A DNA stretch of 64,000 nucleotides, taken from contig NZ_PDWW01000001.1 in the NCBI RefSeq assembly GCF_010093445.1, forward strand, positions 248,001 through 312,000, given 5' to 3'. Position numbers and translations under genes: made by a program. Below the pieces are notes generated by a model. That model was given only the letters and a program-made list of their open reading frames with translations. It made no database searches and was not told the DNA's origin. This DNA comes from Pseudoxanthomonas japonensis. GTDB taxonomy: Bacteria; Pseudomonadota; Gammaproteobacteria; Xanthomonadales; Xanthomonadaceae. Shown here in pieces: positions 17,159 through 24,937 of the stretch (its first letter is position 1; each line of letters begins with the position of its first letter).

Positions 17159-17566
17159 ATGACCGACCTGCCCAATGCCGAAGCACGCCCCACCGAAGCG
17201 CGCCTGCTGCACATGGTCTTCCCCGACCACACCAATCACCTGGGCACGCTGTTCGGCGGCCAGGCGCTGGCGTGGATGGACATGTCGGCCTTCATCGCCG
17301 CCTCGCGCTACGCGCGCACCACGGTGGTCACCGCGCGCTCGGAACAGGTGGACTTCAACCAACCCATCCACAAGGGCGATCTGGTTGAAGTGGTATCGCG
17401 CGTGGTCAAGGTGGGGCGCAGCTCGATGAACGTCGACGTGGAAGTCATCACCGAGAACCTGCTGACCGGCGAGCGGAAACTGTGCACGCGCGGTCACTTC
17501 GTGATGATCGCACTCGACCCGCTGGGCCGGCCGACGCAGGCACCGCCGCTGAGCTCTGCGTCGTAG
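17159..17566 (+). CDS. Acyl-CoA thioesterase, YciA-type hotdog fold
   Basis: A 135-residue cytosolic hotdog-fold thioesterase. The family motif is clear: HMVFPDHTNHLGTLFGGQAL, in which N and the downstream GG help position the substrate, then AWMDMSAFIAASRYAR and EQVDFNQPIHKGDLVEV. The length matches YciA/acyl-CoA hydrolases that act on a range of acyl-CoAs. The ATG at 17159 follows CCGGAG. The TAG stop (17564-17566) is formed by the first bases of the family C repeat. Confidence 0.9.
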   Translation: MTDLPNAEARPTEARLLHMVFPDHTNHLGTLFGGQALAWMDMSAFIAASRYARTTVVTARSEQVDFNQPIHKGDLVEVVSRVVKVGRSSMNVDVEVITENLLTGERKLCTRGHFVMIALDPLGRPTQAPPLSSAS

Positions 17567-17689
17567 GGCGGGCTCAAGCCCGCCTTCGTGTGGCGTGGAT
17601 CATCGTGGACGATGATCAAAGGTGCGCGCTCCGATGCTTGTCGTCGCGAGCGTCGGGATGGCAATGGCGGGCCTGGGCCCGCCCTACGT
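17564..17689. repeat. Family C repeat unit 1 (TAGGGCGGGC)
   Basis: A 126-bp unit bounded by TAGGGCGGGCTCAAGCCCGCC at its left end and the inverted GGCGGGCCTGGGCCCGCCCTA at its right end. A nearly identical unit starts at 17725 (161-bp offset). The first three bases are the thioesterase stop codon. Confidence 0.88.
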
Positions 17690-17724
17690 CGTCTATGCAG
17701 CCTGATCTCGCCTGTGCTGCCCCA

Positions 17725-17850
17725 TAGGGCGGGCTCAAGCCCGCCTTCGTGTGGCGTGGATCATCGTGGACGATGATCGAAGGCGCGCGCTCCGATGCTT
17801 GTCGTCGCGAGCGTCGGGATGGCAATGGCGGGCTTGAGCCCGCCCTACGT
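17725..17850. repeat. Family C repeat unit 2
   Basis: The second 126-bp copy, differing from unit 1 at only a handful of positions. Its right terminal CTA (17845-17847) is the reverse complement of the pncA stop codon. The 35-bp gap between units is not part of the repeat. Confidence 0.88.
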
Positions 17851-18480
17851 GTGTTCGATGGCAATGCCGGCGGCTTCGAGCGCGGTGCGTGTCGGCGCAT
17901 CACCTGACGGCGTGACCGGGCGCGTCAGGTCCCACAGGAAGCGCACACGGAATCCGGCCGCTGCCGCGTCCTGCGCCGACCACAGCACGCAGTAGTCGCG
18001 CGCAAGTCCGCAGACATGCACCTCCTCGATGCCGCGCTCGCGCAGCCAGCCGGCCAGGCCGGTGGTCGGCCGCGTGCCGTCCGGGCCGTGGTTCTCCTGG
18101 AACGCGCTGTACGAGTCGACCTGCGGGCGCGTGCCCTTGCGCAGGATCAGGTCGACCGGCGTCCAGTCCACATCGGTCGCCAGCGCCGCCCCCGGCGTGC
18201 CCTGCACGCAATGGTCCGGCCACAGGACCTGCGGCTGGCCGTGCAGCGAGATCGTGTCGAACGGCGCGCGTTCCGGATGGCTCGACGCGAACGAGGCATG
18301 CCCGGGCGGATGCCAGTCCTGCGTCGCCACGACGGTGGTGTAGCGACGGGATGCGAGCAGTGCGGCGATGCCCGGGACGATGGCGTCGCCGTCGTGGCAG
18401 GCGAGCGCGCCGCCCGGCATGAAATCGGGCTGCAGGTCGATGACCAGCAGGGCGATGGACGGAGCGTACGGCATCGACAT
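17845..18480 (-). CDS. pncA: Nicotinamidase (isochorismatase family)
   Basis: A 211-residue amidohydrolase converting nicotinamide to nicotinate for NAD salvage. The cysteine hydrolase triad is visible: D15 in VIDLQPDF, K115 in LRKGT and C164 in ARDYCV. Metal ligands lie in TQDWHPPGH (D55, H57 and H61) near residues 54-61. The length and motif order match E. coli PncA. The ATG at 18478-18480 is used, with ATG codons 2 bases apart in MSMPY. The gene converges on the thioesterase gene, and its TAG lies in the terminal bases of the family C repeat. Confidence 0.93.
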   Translation of the reverse strand: MSMPYAPSIALLVIDLQPDFMPGGALACHDGDAIVPGIAALLASRRYTTVVATQDWHPPGHASFASSHPERAPFDTISLHGQPQVLWPDHCVQGTPGAALATDVDWTPVDLILRKGTRPQVDSYSAFQENHGPDGTRPTTGLAGWLRERGIEEVHVCGLARDYCVLWSAQDAAAAGFRVRFLWDLTRPVTPSGDAPTRTALEAAGIAIEHT

Positions 18481-18579
18481 GGGAGCGGCAGGAATCCGGA
18501 GCAGCGACGTGCAGCCTAGCAGCCGCGTCGTCGCGGTGCCTTGCGTTCGTGCAAGGCACCGCGCTTCGATCCGCCTGCG

Positions 18580-20871
18580 CTACGCCGCGCGGACCAGTCC
18601 GGCCCGCAGCGCGTGCGCGGCCGCCACCATCCGCGTCAATGCCTCGCGCACTTCCGGCCAACCACGCGTCTTCAAGCCGCAATCCGGATTGACCCAGATC
18701 TGCTCCGGCGCCAGCACGGCGCGCGCCTTCTCCAGCAGGTCGATCATCTCGCTGCCGGTGGGAATGCGCGGCGAATGGATGTCGTACACGCCGGGCCCGA
18801 TATCGTTGGGATAGCGGAACTTCACGAACGCGTCCAGCAGCTCCATGCGCGAGCGCGAGGTCTCGATGGAGATGACGTCGGCGTCCATCGCGGCGACCGC
18901 ATCGATGATGTCGTTGAACTCGGAATAGCACATGTGCGTGTGCACCTGGGTGTCGTCGGCGACGCCCGCGGCGCTGATGCGGAAGCATTCCACGGCCCAG
19001 TCCAGGTAGGCCTGCCAGTCCACACGCCGCAGCGGCAGGCCTTCGCGCAGGGTCGGCTCGTCGATCTGGATGACGCGGATGCCGGCCGCTTCCAGATCCA
19101 GCACTTCGTCGCGCAGCGCCAGCGCGATCTGCCGGCACGTCTGCGCGCGCGTCTGGTCGTCGCGTACGAACGACCATTGCAGCACGGTCACCGGCCCGGT
19201 CAGCATGCCCTTCATCGGCCGGTCGGTCAGCGACTGTGCGTACTGCGACCAGCGCACCGTCATTGGCGCGGAACGCGACACGTCGCCGTAGATCACCGGC
19301 GGCTTCACGCAACGCGAGCCGTAGCTTTGCACCCAGCCGTTCTTGGTGAAGGCAAAGCCGGCCAGCTGCTCGCCGAAGTATTCCACCATGTCGTTGCGTT
19401 CGAACTCGCCGTGCACCAGCACGTCGATGCCGATCGCTTCCTGGAAGCGCACGCAGCGCTCGGTCTCCTCGCGCAGGAAGGTCTCGTAGTCGGCATCGGA
19501 CAGCTTGCCAGCCTTGTTGCGCGCGCGCGCCTCTCGCACCTCGCGGGTCTGCGGGAACGAGCCGATGGTGGTGGTCGGATACGCAGGCAGTCCGAGCAAG
19601 GCGGCCTGGGCGATACGACGCTGCGGATACGGCGAATCGCGGTCGATGTCACCCGCCTCCGGCGAGGCTAGGCGTGCCGCGACTTCGGGACGATGGACAC
19701 GCGCGGACTGGCGACGCGATTCGATGCGGTCGCGGGCCAGCGCGAGCCCAGCATCGGCGGCGCGTGGATCCTGCAACGCGTCGGCCAGCAGGCGTAGTTC
19801 CTCGATCTTCTGGCGCGCGAAGGCCAGCCACGACTTCAGGTCGACCGGCAGCGCCTTCTCGCCCGCGAGATCCACCGGCACGTGCAGCAGCGAGCACGAT
19901 GGCGACAGCCACAGTGCATTTTTGCCCACATGGCCTTGTGCGTACTTCGCCAGGATCAGCGCGTTGTCGAGATTGGTGCGCCAGATATTGCGGCCGTCCA
20001 CCAGCCCCGCCGACAGCACGCGCCCCTTCGGCAGCTGCTTCAGCACCTCGTCCAGTTGCTCCTTGCCGCGCACCAGGTCGACGTGCAGGCCGTCGACCGG
20101 CAGTGCGCAGGCCAGCGGCAGGTTGTCGCCGAGGCGGCCGAAGTAGGTGGCGAGCAGCAGCGACGGCCGCGTTCCCTTCGCCAATGCGGCGTAAGCGCGG
20201 AGATAGGCATCGCGGGCGGCATCGTCGAGATCGAGCACCAGGCAGGGCTCGTCGATCTGCACCCAGTCCGCGCCGGCATCGTGCAGCTTCGACAGCAGGT
20301 CCGCGTACACCGGCAGCAAGCGGTCCAGCAGGGCGACGCGGTCGCTGCCGTCGACGGTCTTGGCCAGCAGCAGGAAACTCACCGGTCCCAGCAGCACCGG
20401 CCGTGCGGCGTGACCGGCGGCGCGGGCTTCCAGGAATTCCGCAACCGGCTTGTCTCCGCGCAGGCGGAAGTCCTGCCCGGCGTGCAGTTCCGGCACCAGG
20501 TAGTGGTAGTTGGTGTCGAACCACTTGGTCATTTCCAGCGCGCGCAGGTCGGTGCCGTCGCGCTGCACGCCGCGGGCGAGGGCGAAGTAGCCGGCGAGCG
20601 GATCGGCGTCCGCCAGCGTGCGATAGGCGTCGGGAATGGCATCGAACAGGAAGGCGGTGTCCAGCATGTGGTCGTACAGCGCGAAGTCGTTGCACGGCAC
20701 CACATCGGCGCCGGCATCGCGTTGCAGCTGCCAGTGGCAATGGCGCAGGTCGCGTGCGGTGCGCTGCAGGTCGTCGGCGGTGGTGTCGCCGCGCCAGTAG
20801 CTTTCCAGGGCGGCTTTCAGTTCGCGCTTCGCGCCGATGCGCGGGAAGCCGAGGGTGGTAACGGTGGTCAT
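18580..20871 (-). CDS. metE: Cobalamin-independent methionine synthase
   Basis: A 763-residue enzyme transferring a methyl group from 5-methyltetrahydropteroyl-triglutamate to homocysteine without B12. The N-terminal half opens with the family motif TTLGFPRIGAKRELK. The C-terminal catalytic half has TTTIGSFPQTREVR and zinc ligands H646 and C648 (HTHMCYSEF) and C731 (NPDCGLKTR), matching E. coli H641, C643 and C726. The start at 20869-20871 follows GAGGA with 8-base spacing. An upstream in-frame start would add 22 Arg/Pro-rich residues. It is controlled by a cobalamin riboswitch at 21.1-21.26 kb, so it should be off when B12 is plentiful. Confidence 0.96.
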   Translation of the reverse strand: MTTVTTLGFPRIGAKRELKAALESYWRGDTTADDLQRTARDLRHCHWQLQRDAGADVVPCNDFALYDHMLDTAFLFDAIPDAYRTLADADPLAGYFALARGVQRDGTDLRALEMTKWFDTNYHYLVPELHAGQDFRLRGDKPVAEFLEARAAGHAARPVLLGPVSFLLLAKTVDGSDRVALLDRLLPVYADLLSKLHDAGADWVQIDEPCLVLDLDDAARDAYLRAYAALAKGTRPSLLLATYFGRLGDNLPLACALPVDGLHVDLVRGKEQLDEVLKQLPKGRVLSAGLVDGRNIWRTNLDNALILAKYAQGHVGKNALWLSPSCSLLHVPVDLAGEKALPVDLKSWLAFARQKIEELRLLADALQDPRAADAGLALARDRIESRRQSARVHRPEVAARLASPEAGDIDRDSPYPQRRIAQAALLGLPAYPTTTIGSFPQTREVREARARNKAGKLSDADYETFLREETERCVRFQEAIGIDVLVHGEFERNDMVEYFGEQLAGFAFTKNGWVQSYGSRCVKPPVIYGDVSRSAPMTVRWSQYAQSLTDRPMKGMLTGPVTVLQWSFVRDDQTRAQTCRQIALALRDEVLDLEAAGIRVIQIDEPTLREGLPLRRVDWQAYLDWAVECFRISAAGVADDTQVHTHMCYSEFNDIIDAVAAMDADVISIETSRSRMELLDAFVKFRYPNDIGPGVYDIHSPRIPTGSEMIDLLEKARAVLAPEQIWVNPDCGLKTRGWPEVREALTRMVAAAHALRAGLVRAA

Positions 20872-20879
20872 GGTGCGTG

Positions 20880-20902
20880 TCCTCATGCGTGGCGGATGAG
20901 GA
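20880..20902 (-). promoter_or_regulatory. SD-sequestering hairpin of the metE leader
   Basis: In the transcript, TCCTCAT (20902-20896) pairs exactly with ATGAGGA (20886-20880), which contains the GAGGA ribosome binding site of metE. Two further C-G pairs continue the stem past one mismatch, closing a short CCA loop. This compact hairpin is a plausible expression platform for the riboswitch just upstream. Confidence 0.6.
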
Positions 20903-21079
20903 ACGAAGGAACCGCGCGCCGGACCGGAGCCCGCCACGCCAGCGACCTTCGCCCCCGCGGGCGAGCCGGAGTGCCGAAGTCGGGCGCAGGAGGACGCATC
21001 CGGGGCAGGCGCGCGCGGACACGGGCTCCGGCCACCTCCCCTCGGAAGCTCCAGGTCAGTCGGAGGACGGTCGTGTCCT

Positions 21080-21262
21080 CCGGCCAGGGCAGGTCTTCGG
21101 GCTCATGGACGGGCGCTGTTGCGCTGGCCTACTTCCCGCCGCTTCCCGGTCCGCGTGGACCAGTGCTGTTGGCGAGGTTCGTTTCCAAATACCGCTGCGG
21201 GGCAGCGCCGGAATTGGCCCATGGAACAGGCCGCACCGGCTTCCCTTTTAATTCCATCGCTT
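21080..21262 (-). promoter_or_regulatory. Cobalamin riboswitch (metE leader)
   Basis: Read on the minus strand: AAAGGGAAGCCGGTG (21248-21234), CCGGCGCTGCCCCGCAGCGG (21211-21192) with GTATTTGGAAACGAACC, an ACAGCACTGG segment, GGGAAGCGGCGGGAAG, and the B12 box GAGCCCGAAGACCTGCC (21104-21088). All core blocks of the cobalamin aptamer are present in order. The spacing to the metE start is about 210 bases. Confidence 0.95.
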
Positions 21263-21384
21263 CATTTGGATGAAGAGATGGAAACCTTGGCGGGGACGAA
21301 CGTTACGCCCGCGGCGGACGAGGCGTCAAGCGTTGCGACAGGATCCGCCCCACGCGTCGTGAGGAGGTCACCTGCATCGCCACG

Positions 21385-24210
21385 TCACGGCATACCGCTG
21401 GCCGTGGCGCGGCAGGTCAGGTCGATGCTGACGGTACTGCCGGCGGGAAGCGCGGGGATGGCAACCCCGGCCTGCAGGCCGGTGGCCGTCAACGGCGTGG
21501 GACAGCTGGCACCGCCCGTCGCCGAACAGGTCGGCACAGCCAAGCCGGCAGCCGTGCAGTCCAGGCCCGCCACGGCCGGATCGCGCACGACCGTGCCGGT
21601 GGCCGCTGCAACACCGGGATTGCGCACCACCAACGTGAAGACGACTTCATCACCGCGGACCACCGTGTCCGCCGACGCGACCTTGGTGATCGAGACGTCG
21701 GTCTGATTGCTGTCGTTGTTGTTGATCGTGCAGGTGGCCACATCGCCTGCGGCCAGCGCGATGCTGTTGCCGACCACGGCCGCGCCGCCGTTCTTGACGC
21801 AGCTGTAGCTGCTGGCGGTATAGCCGGTGGGCGTTGCGCTCTCCGAGAGCGTGTACGTACCGGGGTTAACCGTCGCATTCGTGACGGCCGCCGAACCTGT
21901 CGCCCCGCTGATGGCGGTCGGACCTGCCGCCGACAGCGTCCATGCCGTCGGCAGCTGCGTGCCGCCGTTGTCGTTGGTCACTGTCTTGCGCAGCGTCAGC
22001 GTGGCAGGACGGTCGTCGTTGTTGATCGTGCAGGTGGCGGTATCGCCTGCGGCCAGTGTGATGCTGTTGCCCGACACCGCCGCGCCACCGTTCTTGACAC
22101 AGCTGTAGCTGCTGGCGGTATAGCCGGTCGGCGTTGCGCTTTCCGACAACGTGTACGTGCCTGGATTGACCGTCGCACTGGTCACGGCCGGCGTGCCGGT
22201 GGCACCGCTGATGGCGGTCGGACCCGCCGCCGACAGCGTCCACGCCGTCGCCGGCTGCGTGCCGCCGTTGTCGTTGGTCACCGTCTTGCGGAGCGTCAGT
22301 TGCGTTGGCCGCGTGTTGGTGAACGTGCAGGTCGCGTTGGTCCCTGCTGCCGTCGCCGCTGCGCTCAACGTAACCCTTCGCGTGGCCAGGTTCACCGTCG
22401 TCGAGCCGGCGGGCACACCCGTGCACGCGATGTCGGTCAACGCAAAGCCCGCGGGCAGTGCGTCTTCGGTGATCGTGGTTGCCTGGCCGACCGTGGTCAG
22501 CATCTGCACCGCGCCAGCGACCGGTGTCCCCGACGTCGCGGTGGCAATCGTCTGGTTCGCGATGCCGTTGTTGCCACTGAACGTGAAGCTGCCGGTTCCA
22601 CCGATGCTGGTCTTGCGGATCGTCACCCGTGGACGAAGGGCATTGCTGAACGTGCAGGTCAGGTCGTCGCCCGCCAACGGGGTCACCTCGAACGTCGTGT
22701 CGCTGCCGCTGGGTGTCTGCCCGCCGGAACGGGCATTGGTGCAGCTGTAGGTCGTGGCGTAGTTGCCGAGAACGGCACCGGATGCACCCGTCTCCGACAA
22801 CGTATAGGTCGAGCCTGCCGTTGCGGTCGTATGCGTGACCGTGCCCGTCGCGGTAGTGCCCGAGCCGGTGGTGGTCACCGCTGCCGGGGCATCGGTGCCC
22901 GCGATGGCCAGCCTGAACTGGTCGCCCGCCGCCGATCGACCGTTCGGCAGCGCCTTACGCAGGCGCAGGGTCGCGATGCGGGAATTCGTGAACGTGCAGG
23001 TGAGGTCGTCGTTGGCTGCCGGCGTCACGGTGAAAGATGTGCCGCTGCCGCTGGGTGTCTGCCCACCCGTCCGCGTGTTGGTGCAGGCATAGGTGGTCCG
23101 GTAGTTAGACAGCACGGTCGCAGGGCTGCCCGCCGCCGCCTCCGACAAGGTGTAGGCCGTGCCGGCCAATGCCGGCTCGAGCGTCGCGACTTGGGTGGGC
23201 GTGTTGGTCGTTCCACTGGTCGTTGCCACCACATCCGCGCCCGTACCGCCAGCGATGCGCAAGTGGAACTGGTTGCCGCTCACTGCACGACCATGGGGCA
23301 ATGACTTGCGCAGGCGCAGGATGCCTGCATCGAGAACCTTGCCGATGTAGAGCTTGAAGTATTCCGTATCGACGGGCGACCAACCTCCAGGCAATTCCGT
23401 TCCGGAGGATGTGATTGCCCGCGTGATCGTGATCCGGCTGTAACAGGTGCCGGCCGCAGGACGAACGAGCGCAGGCACCGCGTCCCGATTGCCGTTGTAG
23501 GTGGACAAGGTGCCCACCGAAACCACATAGCCGCCCGACGTGGCGGCACCGGTCACGGGTGTCGAGAAGACAGCCCCTGCAGCCCCGTCGGTTGCCGTGA
23601 ACCCCGTCGGCGGAATGATGCTGCTCCATCCCGAGTAGTTCGTTTCGGCAGTGCCGTTGCAGCGCGTGGCTGTCACGATCCACCGTGAATTCAACCGCGA
23701 CCCTTTGGGCCCGCTGATGTTGGGGTAAACCCCCCCCAGTCCGACCAGCGTGTCGCCACCGGCGCGATTCGCGGCCGGGAAGTCCATTGTCAACACGTGC
23801 TCGATGGTGCCGACGTTGGTGGAGGTGTTCCAGGTCGCCATCGCGGACCGGGGGCCGATACTGCCGTAGGGAAACTGCGTCTGGAAGGGGGCGGTCGCTT
23901 CCAGGGCGGCCAGTTCCTCCACCGGCGCGGCATCCACCTGCGGGTACCCGGCCATGTAGCTGTAGGTCACGGACGAGCCGTCGCGCCGATAGCTCGACGC
24001 GATGGTCACGGTCACATTGCCGCCGCCCGGGTAGGCCGCGGAGGTCGGACTCGAAAAGTCCGCCCAGTCGACGACCTGCTGTGCCGATACGGGCGCCGCG
24101 ATGCCGAGGGCGACCAGACCGCAGGTCAATGCGTTCCGCACATGCCGGCGGCGGCCTGCGATGGCGATCCGATTCAGGTGAGCGTTCAGTGCTGGAATCA
24201 GGAATCGCAT
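21385..24210 (-). CDS. Large secreted repeat protein A with CnaB-like modules and DUF11 tail
   Basis: A 941-residue protein whose ATG (24208-24210) follows an ideal AAGGAGG. An extended signal peptide (about 43 residues, cleavage near VSA-QQ) precedes a unique head (44-295). Beta modules follow: two type 1 (297-410, 412-524; core RKxLPxGR..QF...YTLSE..C...TCTFTN), one type 3 (526-632), two type 2 (637-736, 737-836; RKTVTNDNGG..YTLSE..GY..C..TCTINN), then a DUF11-type tail (837-941) ending LTCRATASGMP. Each module has a Lys, a Glu in YTLSE and an Asn near its end, as in CnaB isopeptide domains, plus two cysteines. It has no LPXTG, PEP-CTERM or transmembrane anchor. It is probably an outer-surface protein; function unknown. 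Confidence 0.8.
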   Translation of the reverse strand: MRFLIPALNAHLNRIAIAGRRRHVRNALTCGLVALGIAAPVSAQQVVDWADFSSPTSAAYPGGGNVTVTIASSYRRDGSSVTYSYMAGYPQVDAAPVEELAALEATAPFQTQFPYGSIGPRSAMATWNTSTNVGTIEHVLTMDFPAANRAGGDTLVGLGGVYPNISGPKGSRLNSRWIVTATRCNGTAETNYSGWSSIIPPTGFTATDGAAGAVFSTPVTGAATSGGYVVSVGTLSTYNGNRDAVPALVRPAAGTCYSRITITRAITSSGTELPGGWSPVDTEYFKLYIGKVLDAGILRLRKSLPHGRAVSGNQFHLRIAGGTGADVVATTSGTTNTPTQVATLEPALAGTAYTLSEAAAGSPATVLSNYRTTYACTNTRTGGQTPSGSGTSFTVTPAANDDLTCTFTNSRIATLRLRKALPNGRSAAGDQFRLAIAGTDAPAAVTTTGSGTTATGTVTHTTATAGSTYTLSETGASGAVLGNYATTYSCTNARSGGQTPSGSDTTFEVTPLAGDDLTCTFSNALRPRVTIRKTSIGGTGSFTFSGNNGIANQTIATATSGTPVAGAVQMLTTVGQATTITEDALPAGFALTDIACTGVPAGSTTVNLATRRVTLSAAATAAGTNATCTFTNTRPTQLTLRKTVTNDNGGTQPATAWTLSAAGPTAISGATGTPAVTSATVNPGTYTLSESATPTGYTASSYSCVKNGGAAVSGNSITLAAGDTATCTINNDDRPATLTLRKTVTNDNGGTQLPTAWTLSAAGPTAISGATGSAAVTNATVNPGTYTLSESATPTGYTASSYSCVKNGGAAVVGNSIALAAGDVATCTINNNDSNQTDVSITKVASADTVVRGDEVVFTLVVRNPGVAAATGTVVRDPAVAGLDCTAAGLAVPTCSATGGASCPTPLTATGLQAGVAIPALPAGSTVSIDLTCRATASGMP
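21703..22002 (-). repeat. 300-bp tandem module repeat, copy 2
   Basis: Encodes residues 737-836 of repeat protein A. It abuts copy 1 (22003-22302) without a gap and the two are nearly identical at the DNA level, pointing to recent duplication or gene conversion. Confidence 0.85.
22003..22302 (-). repeat. 300-bp tandem module repeat, copy 1
   Basis: Encodes residues 637-736 of repeat protein A. It shares exact phase and length with copy 2 at 21703-22002. A diverged single copy of the same module is found in protein C at residues about 588-686. Confidence 0.85.
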
Positions 24211-24937
24211 GTATTTCCTCCTTGAACCTTCATGCTGATGTCGCCGGCAGGCGACGAGATACGTCCGTTTGCAGAAGCCATTGCCCGGCGCCATGCGTCC
24301 TCATGCCAACCTGACCGTGTGCGAGCGCCCATCCGCGTCCTCGCCTCCGTCGGGTCACGTGGCGGCGTGCTCACCGGCCATCGATGCGATGGAGGCACGT
24401 CGCAAGCATTTCTTCATGGACAGGCGCGGCCGCGTTGAAGCGCAGCGCGTACGAGCGCCGCGCGTGCAATGGCTTCCATCGACTCCCCCTCACGCTGCCT
24501 ACCCCCGGAACAGACTTGCCGCTGCACTGGCGGCGCCTCGATGCCCCGGCAGAGCAGTGGAGCAGCAAGGTAGTGTCGCGACGAGCGCCGGAAACCGGAC
24601 AACCGTTGCTCGGATGTGAGGAAATGCCGTCGACTCCTCCCGCACATACGGGCTCATGACGGAGCCGCTTCCGGCTCTATGCGACCGCTCCGTCGCAGTC
24701 CACCGGACGCTGGTCGGATGGCCCGACCTGTGCGGTCGGGACTGGCTGGGTTTTCCCGGCTCCGCGTTGCTGCGGCGTCGGCGGGGCTGTCGCACCACCA
24801 CCTGCTCGCCGCCCTGTCACATCACGGTACGCCGGTGAAGTGGGATGCTGGTCGCGCACGTTGCGCGCGGGGAATGCGCGCTTCGGTCCGCCATCCCAGG
24901 GCCATGGCAAACCACACGCCCTGGAATCGCACAAGGC
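24211..24937. other. Intergenic region, 727 bp, no gene recognised
   Basis: It lies between repeat proteins A and B. Short open frames on both strands have no family features. It should hold the promoter of protein A. Two small hairpins are visible: GAGCC/GGCTC near 24662-24677 and CCCGACC/GGTCGGG near 24722-24740. Neither has a T-run convincing for a terminator. I saw no decayed module sequence of the type found at 27.2-27.9 kb. Confidence 0.5.

Noticed and set aside
17564-17850. A CRISPR array
   Set aside because: Only two 126-bp units are present, each with internal palindromes. There are no short direct repeats with unique spacers and no cas genes.
24211-24937. A degenerate further repeat-protein copy
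   Set aside because: No recognisable module sequence was found in any frame, unlike the 27.2-27.9 kb region.
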